Assembly (NCBI GenBank): GCA_902705865.1
Contig: CACSIO010000001.1
Location: 58,302 to 98,971 of the forward strand
Source: BD1-7 clade bacterium
Lineage (GTDB): Bacteria; Pseudomonadota; Gammaproteobacteria; Pseudomonadales; DT-91
Direction: 5' to 3'
DNA: 40,670 nt
The position numbers were made by a program, and so were the translations under genes. Numbering within the stretch: position 1 is the stretch's first letter; each line of letters begins with the position of its first letter. The notes under the pieces are model-generated. The model had not been told where the DNA came from, did no database searches, and saw only the letters and a program-made list of their open reading frames with translations. Shown here piece after piece: positions 36,417-40,670 of the stretch.

Positions 36417-36422
36417 CTCCTT
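36417..36422 (-). promoter_or_regulatory. Ribosome binding site deciding the PhyH-like start
   Basis: On the - strand AAGGAG occupies 36422-36417, seven bases before the ATG at 36409. This makes that ATG the likely start and turns the preceding 23 open codons into leader. Confidence 0.75.
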
Positions 36423-36608
36423 GTCTTTGTATTACCTGGACACAGCACATGGCGGTGTATGCTCGTTTTGTTAAGCATAGATGACAGGCTACCGTAGTGG
36501 TGCCTTATACACTTTGACCGCAGAATGCTACCGATGATCGTTTGGGCGAATCAGAAACGGGTACCTGTAAAATACTGTGGGTGACTGTAAGAGAGCGTGT
36601 ATCAGTCT

Positions 36609-37268
36609 CTACGCCAGAATGGCCGCTACGCAGGGGATAAGCGCTTGTTGCGCTGGCGTAAGGCGAGTGCTGTGATGCAGCGTTTTTAGCAGCTTTCGGC
36701 AGTCTTGCTCGGTATCAACGTCAAACCAAACCGGTAACTGGGTAATAGCAAAATGCCGGGTTTTGAGCTGTAACTGCAAATCATCGGCGGTTTGCGGGCT
36801 GCTGTAGGTAATATCGGGTAGTAGCGTTGCAACCTCCGAATGATTGCTGCCAAGGCAATAAAACCCGCCATCATCGCAGGGGCCGAGCACAACGCCGTTT
36901 TCGTGAGTAAGTGTATCAATCGCGGTGTGTAGGTAGTCGATTGGGAGTGTCGGGGAGTCGCTGCCGATGAGCAGTACGTTATCATAGCGAGCGATTAAGC
37001 AGGCATAGATATGTGCCAAGCGATCCCCAAGGCTGCCCGGGCCTGTCCAAAGGCAATCTTTACCGTGCCAGAATGCATCGGTGGGCGCGTTTTCTTCAGC
37101 CACGGCCCAGACAACATCGACTTCAAGCGCGGCGATCACTTCGGCGGTTGCATCTCGGCTGAGCCGATAGAAGGCTTCGGCATCGGTGGTGCCCACGGTT
37201 GCGGCCAGTCGTGTTTTTAGGGGAGATAATCCGGGTGTTTTTGCAAATACAGCGATGACAGTGTTCAT
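36609..37268 (-). CDS. Radical-SAM-associated glycosyltransferase-like protein 1 (TIGR04282/DUF2064 type)
   Basis: This 219-residue protein starts at the ATG at 37268, with the MNTVIAVFAKTPGLSPLKTR opening typical of the family. A longer start at 37337 would run into the upstream gene. It has a nucleotide-sugar-transferase-like fold, with IGSDSPTLP (the Asp-containing donor site), LGPCDDGGFYCLG and a late FDVDTEQD. Members are repeatedly found beside the ArsS-type radical SAM protein and the second transferase, which is the case here. It lies 11 bases after the second transferase, so the two are co-transcribed. It may transfer or activate the sugar part of an arsenosugar, but the substrate is not known from sequence. 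Confidence 0.85.
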   Translation of the reverse strand: MNTVIAVFAKTPGLSPLKTRLAATVGTTDAEAFYRLSRDATAEVIAALEVDVVWAVAEENAPTDAFWHGKDCLWTGPGSLGDRLAHIYACLIARYDNVLLIGSDSPTLPIDYLHTAIDTLTHENGVVLGPCDDGGFYCLGSNHSEVATLLPDITYSSPQTADDLQLQLKTRHFAITQLPVWFDVDTEQDCRKLLKTLHHSTRLTPAQQALIPCVAAILA

Positions 37269-37279
37269 GACGACCTGTT

Positions 37280-37999
37280 TCAGAGTTTCATCTTTGCCAG
37301 TGGTAGGCGGCAAATGTGACGTTTCAGCCAGTGCCAAAACTCACGCAGATACTGTTTTGAAAAAAGTCGCAGGTGTGTGCCTGTTGTACTCAGCCAACCG
37401 TGTTGCTGGTACTTGCGTGCGCTTGTCATCACCCAGGTTTTTGCTGGTTTGATGGCAATACCTTTATGCCGGGCCTGCCAAATCCACAAATGGTCTTCTC
37501 CGTAGGCGGCATTGACGGGGTAGGGCCCGATCTTGTTGAACAGTGATTTGCTGACTAAGAAGGCTTGATCGCCAAAAGGGGCGGTAAAAAAACGTGAGCG
37601 GAACCAAACGCCCCATTCATTAACTTCCATCAGGCGTGGGCCATCAGGAAAAAACTTCAGATCGAAGTAAAATACCTGCCGATCTGCCTGCGGCAAAATA
37701 CGTTTGAGCCGTCGAATGGCTTGGCGTGGGATTTGGCTATCCGCGTGGATGAACCATAGGTAGTCACCTTCGGCGGCTTCAGCGCCAGCGTTGAGGTGTT
37801 CAGCGCGACCGGGCGGCGCGGTAATGACACGTAGGTTCAGCGGCAAATGGTCCAATTTATTGAGAATGATGGATTGCTGGTGGCTATCACCGCAAACAAC
37901 CACAATCTCTGCCTCATCCTGAATCGGACCGAAATCCTGCATCAGGCGCAGCCATGATATTTCGTTAGGCGCAACGGGCACTATGATGGACAGTAGCAT
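37280..37999 (-). CDS. Radical-SAM-associated family 2 glycosyltransferase (TIGR04283 type)
   Basis: This 239-residue protein starts at 37999 (MLLSIIVPVAPNE), because GT2 enzymes begin with the S-I-I-(V/I)-P strand. An upstream ATG at 38077 lies inside a hairpin and adds 26 residues without a family match. It shows the signature PGRAEHLNAGAEAAEGDYL followed by HADS, the Asp being the metal/nucleotide-sugar ligand, and later GDQAFLVSK and YGEDHLWIWQ for the acceptor side. By family it transfers a sugar from a nucleotide donor on the cytoplasmic side. It sits between arsM and transferase 1 in the same row. Confidence 0.87.
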   Translation of the reverse strand: MLLSIIVPVAPNEISWLRLMQDFGPIQDEAEIVVVCGDSHQQSIILNKLDHLPLNLRVITAPPGRAEHLNAGAEAAEGDYLWFIHADSQIPRQAIRRLKRILPQADRQVFYFDLKFFPDGPRLMEVNEWGVWFRSRFFTAPFGDQAFLVSKSLFNKIGPYPVNAAYGEDHLWIWQARHKGIAIKPAKTWVMTSARKYQQHGWLSTTGTHLRLFSKQYLREFWHWLKRHICRLPLAKMKL

Positions 38000-38052
38000 A
38001 AGGCTGTGGGCTTCCGGTCTCTGACAGCAGTCAGCACAGTATAGCGTTTGTG

Positions 38053-38081
38053 GTAGATGGGGAAGGAAAAACCCCATCTAC
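38053..38081 (-). promoter_or_regulatory. Strong stem-loop between arsM and the transferase gene
   Basis: GTAGATGGGG (38053-38062) and CCCCATCTAC (38072-38081) form a perfect ten-base stem with a nine-base loop. It begins 12 bases past the arsM stop. On the transcribed strand the loop contains TTTTT, but no T-run follows the stem, so it is not a classical terminator. It may limit read-through or protect the upstream message, lowering transferase expression relative to arsM. Confidence 0.6.
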
Positions 38082-38093
38082 ACATATATTGAG

Positions 38094-39131
38094 TTAGCAG
38101 CAGGGCGCTTCACTACTCGTTTTTACACCATCATCGGCGCCGCAGTCAAACAGCCCGTAGTGGGTGTCGGCGTTGCCTAGTATATCGAAAAAAGCGGCTA
38201 GGCGAGTGTCTTCTAACATTCGAGCTGTGTTGCTGCAAATTGGCATTGGTAAGCCTTTTTCAAACAGGTGATGATCATCGAGAGCAAACTGATGAATGGC
38301 GTGTTTGATACCGCCTCGATAGGTGGCGATTTGCCCGAAGTTTTCACAACGATCTTCCAAATCCAGTTTGAAAGCACGCACGGTAATGGAGTAAAAATCT
38401 ACCATGCCAATTTTTTCGATAATGACCGGGTCGTGGAGTTCAACTGTGCCTTTGCTCATGATGCGAAAATCCTGGCAGCCAACATCGGCCATCATGCGTC
38501 GAAAATCTTCGGTGTAGAGCGCGCCTGACAAACATTCGCCTAATAATACCGGGTCTTCTCGCAGAGGTTGAGAGATACGTCGGCTGGCATAAATATCTGA
38601 GAAGTAGAGTTCGCCGCCGGGTTTTAGTACGCGAAAGATTTCTTCGAACACGGCAGCTTTATCGGCAGAGAGATTGATGACGCAGTTAGACACGACGACA
38701 TCCACAGAGTTGTCGTCGAGAAACCCTAAATCTTCGATATAGGCTTTTTCAAAACGGGTGTTTGAACGCGCATAGCCAAACGCTTTGCGGTGAAAGTCAT
38801 CGTGCGCGCGGGCAACGTCGAGCTGTTCATCGGTCATATCGACGCCGATGACGTTGCCTGATTCGCCCACCAGCTGTGCCAATAGATAGGCATCACGACC
38901 GGTGCCGCAGCCTAAGTCGAGAACGGTAGCACCGTCGATTGCTAATGGAATGGGTGATCCGCAGCCGTAAAATTTGTTTTTCACATCATCATGCAGATTG
39001 CGCATGAGCGGCAATAAGTGGGCCGGCATGGCATCGATCGGGCAGCAGGCGCTGGTTTTCAAGTCGGCAGAGCTTTGCAGTACCTTGCCGTAGTAATCCT
39101 GTACCTTTTCGGCGGTCGTTTTTGCGTTCAT
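38094..39131 (-). CDS. arsM: Arsenite S-adenosylmethionine methyltransferase, arsenosugar type
   Basis: This 345-residue protein has a class I SAM fold with DLGCGTGRD at 72-80 and GVDMT at 96-100. It has the ArsM cysteine set: Cys29-Cys30 near the N terminus, Cys57 in YGCG, Cys150 in SNCVINL and Cys200 in GECLSGA. The 50-residue spacing of the last two equals that of the arsenic-binding pair of characterised algal ArsM. A further Cys-Cys ends the protein (344-345). It methylates As(III) with SAM in the cytoplasm. With ArsS, two hydrolase/transferase-like partners and no ArsR or efflux gene nearby, the context favours arsenosugar synthesis over simple volatilisation. It starts 10 bases after the membrane hydroxylase stop. 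Confidence 0.9.
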   Translation of the reverse strand: MNAKTTAEKVQDYYGKVLQSSADLKTSACCPIDAMPAHLLPLMRNLHDDVKNKFYGCGSPIPLAIDGATVLDLGCGTGRDAYLLAQLVGESGNVIGVDMTDEQLDVARAHDDFHRKAFGYARSNTRFEKAYIEDLGFLDDNSVDVVVSNCVINLSADKAAVFEEIFRVLKPGGELYFSDIYASRRISQPLREDPVLLGECLSGALYTEDFRRMMADVGCQDFRIMSKGTVELHDPVIIEKIGMVDFYSITVRAFKLDLEDRCENFGQIATYRGGIKHAIHQFALDDHHLFEKGLPMPICSNTARMLEDTRLAAFFDILGNADTHYGLFDCGADDGVKTSSEAPCC

Positions 39132-39141
39132 GGTCGTTATC

Positions 39142-39960
39142 TCAATCAGAGGTTTTGGTGGCGTCGGCGTTTTTTTCGGCTGAATACCACGGAATACATA
39201 GAGGTTGGATCAATCCGCGCGCGCGCAGTTTCGGATAATGGTCAAGGCCAATGTCCATCTGCAAGTGACCGGCAGCGGGTTGGGCTTCATAGCTGTGAAA
39301 CAGCCGATCCCAGATTGATAGGTTAAAGCCGAAATTGCTGTTGGATTCGTGCCATACCAGCGAGTGATGCACCCGATGCATATCAGGCGTTACGATGAAT
39401 TGGCGCAGCAGGTGGTCTAGACGTTTAGGCAATTGGACGTTGCCGTGATTAAACATCGCCAGCCCGTTGAGGATGATTTCAAAGAGCACAATCGTGAACG
39501 GTGGCAGGCCCAGAGCGATCACCGCCGCCGTCTTGATAACCATCGACAGCAGAATCTCTAGTGGATGGAAGCGCAAGGCGGTTGTTACATCAAAATCCAG
39601 GTCGCTGTGATGCATACGATGTAATCGCCAGAGCGCGGGTACGCGATGGAACAACCGATGTTGCCAGTAAATCAGGCAATCCAAAATCACAATTGCGAGT
39701 AGGCATTCAATCCAAAATGGCCATTGCAAGGCATTGAATAATCCGAGTTGTTGGCTTTCTGCCCACAAGGCAATAACGGATAGCCCGGCAGGCCAGAACA
39801 GTCGCACCAGTATGCTGTTGATGACCGAAAAACTGATATTGGCAAAACGGCGACGCAGCAGTGGTTCGGCGGGCTGGCGCAAGCCTGCCCATTGTTCCCA
39901 GATCAGCATAATGACAAGAATGCCGAAAAAGATACTAAGTCGAATCACTGTATCGGTCAT
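39142..39960 (-). CDS. Fatty-acid-hydroxylase-superfamily (sterol desaturase-like) membrane protein
   Basis: This 272-residue protein is taken from the ATG at 39960, 10 bases after the arsS stop. A longer reading from 40047 would overlap arsS. It has hydrophobic segments near 5-20, 45-67 and 80-98 and another pair near 130-165. Histidine boxes follow: His101-x3-His105 (HRLFH), HRMHH at 114-118, and later NHGN and HRVHH, the di-iron ligands of this superfamily. By family it oxidises a C-H bond of a lipid or lipid-like compound in the membrane. Its place between arsS and arsM suggests that it acts on an arsenic-containing or sugar-lipid intermediate, but no such activity is established to my knowledge. 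Confidence 0.85.
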   Translation of the reverse strand: MTDTVIRLSIFFGILVIMLIWEQWAGLRQPAEPLLRRRFANISFSVINSILVRLFWPAGLSVIALWAESQQLGLFNALQWPFWIECLLAIVILDCLIYWQHRLFHRVPALWRLHRMHHSDLDFDVTTALRFHPLEILLSMVIKTAAVIALGLPPFTIVLFEIILNGLAMFNHGNVQLPKRLDHLLRQFIVTPDMHRVHHSLVWHESNSNFGFNLSIWDRLFHSYEAQPAAGHLQMDIGLDHYPKLRARGLIQPLCIPWYSAEKNADATKTSD

Positions 39961-39970
39961 GGTAAAGCCA

Positions 39971-40670
39971 TTACTCGTTAACGAGCGAGCCACCGCAGGA
40001 GCTGCCAGCACCGGCGGTGCAAGCAAAGCAGTGATCATCAATGGCAATCGCTTCGTTTACTTCGGCCAGAGCGTTGATATCCCAAATACTTTGGCGCTTG
40101 CCAGCCACGGGAATATCGAGCATCTGGTTAAAATCACAATCGTAGATTTGCCCGTCAAAGCCGATAGAAACTAATGAGCGACACATCACTTGCTGAGCCG
40201 CTTCAGGATTAAAGTTGTCTTTCAACAACTGCATGTAAGGCACCATTTGTTTGTCGCGCTGCAGCTGATGAGCGAAGCGTTTAATGGGCATATTCGTGAG
40301 GGTGTACAGCTGGTGAAAACGGATGCCAAAATCAGCCAGCAGGCGTTTTCTGTAATCAGCTTCGAGGCTTGCTTGCGGCGGCGGCAAACTGGCACCGAGC
40401 GGGTTATAGACCAAATCCAACGTCAGATCGCTACCCGGTTGGCCGTAGCCCAGCGTATTGAGTTTTTGCAGGGCGGCAATACTATCGGCGAAAACGCCAT
40501 TACCGCGTTGTTGATTAACATTTGCTTCGCTGTAACACGGTAATGAGGCAACCACATTGACCTTGTGATGGGCTAAAAACTCGGCCGTATTTTCGTGACC
40601 GGGTTGTTGCAAGATCGTCAGGTTACAACGATCGATGACGGTCTTTCCCATCCCACGGATGGCTGTAACA
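39971..40670 (-). CDS. arsS: Arsenosugar biosynthesis radical SAM protein, C-terminal part
   Basis: The gene runs off the right edge, where the frame is still open to base 40670, so the CxxxCxxC iron-sulfur site is outside the window. What is visible (about 232 residues) matches the second half of ArsS: VIDRCNLTIL, VASLPCYSEANV, LVYNPLGASLPPPQ, FGIRFHQLYTLTNMPI, YDCDFNQMLD and the C-terminal HCFACTAGAGSSCGG. ArsS is thought to join a 5'-deoxyadenosyl group to dimethylarsinous acid made by ArsM. It is the first visible gene of the - strand row, with the next start 10 bases on, so the row is probably one operon with its promoter outside the window. Confidence 0.92.
   Translation of the reverse strand, partial: VTAIRGMGKTVIDRCNLTILQQPGHENTAEFLAHHKVNVVASLPCYSEANVNQQRGNGVFADSIAALQKLNTLGYGQPGSDLTLDLVYNPLGASLPPPQASLEADYRKRLLADFGIRFHQLYTLTNMPIKRFAHQLQRDKQMVPYMQLLKDNFNPEAAQQVMCRSLVSIGFDGQIYDCDFNQMLDIPVAGKRQSIWDINALAEVNEAIAIDDHCFACTAGAGSSCGGSLVNE

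Noticed and set aside
36410..36478. Longer start of the PhyH-like protein at 36478
   Set aside because: AAGGAG sits just before the ATG at 36409. The extra 23 residues have no ribosome binding site of their own and no family match.
39961..40047. Longer start of the membrane hydroxylase at 40047
   Set aside because: It would overlap the conserved C terminus of arsS, and the ATG at 39960 directly follows the arsS stop.
1..40670. CRISPR array, tRNA, rRNA or riboswitch
   Set aside because: No regularly spaced repeats, cloverleaf or known aptamer pattern was noticed on either strand. Repeated motifs in 1-32000 are homologous synthase domains.

Overview
The window carries most of a very large hybrid polyketide synthase / non-ribosomal peptide synthetase (PKS/NRPS) locus on the + strand (1-33330). 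A repeat- and transposase-relic-rich junction follows (about 33331-35257), with one acetyltransferase gene inside it. A - strand gene row (35258-40670) then carries an arsenosugar-type arsenic gene set. The content and intermediate base composition suggest a Gram-negative, probably marine gammaproteobacterium. That is inference: no rRNA or other marker gene is present.

Region 1, assembly line. The first gene is cut by the left edge and ends as a KS-AT-KR-ACP module. The second gene (7902 residues, about 0.87 MDa) reads KS-AT-DH-KR-ACP, KS-AT-DH-KR-ACP, C-A-T-E, C-A-T, C-A-T, C-T-TE. The third gene overlaps it by four bases and reads C-A-T-TE. An MFS exporter follows 33 bases later. All AT domains carry the malonyl-type HAFH motif. 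On colinear logic the last three PKS modules would give an R-CH(OH)-CH2-CH=CH-CH=CH-CO chain, which is amidated by a residue then epimerised to D, followed by a second residue, a serine-like residue, and possibly a terminal residue from a glycine-like adenylation domain.

The most unusual part is the terminus. The last module of the giant protein has an apparently intact condensation domain but no adenylation domain. The small downstream synthetase has an intact adenylation domain, but its condensation domain has lost the catalytic second histidine (HHxxxDG reads HAMAFDI). Both proteins end in paralogous T-TE didomains. The two defects are complementary, which suggests one functional terminal module split over two proteins, with two thioesterases.

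Region 2, junction. This holds a nested palindrome after the exporter, a 48-codon transposase N-terminal relic, a GNAT acetyltransferase gene, and further degenerate transposase pieces. It looks like the scarred edge of a transferred or rearranged block.

Region 3, - strand. In transcription order: arsS (radical SAM, cut by the right edge), a fatty-acid-hydroxylase-superfamily membrane protein, arsM (arsenite methyltransferase), two small glycosyltransferase-like proteins of the radical-SAM-associated families, then after a 199-base gap an SCP2-like/phytanoyl-CoA-dioxygenase-like fusion. ArsM and ArsS are the established arsenosugar pair. The transferases and the two oxygenase-like proteins may extend the product, perhaps towards an arsenosugar lipid, but that is inference.
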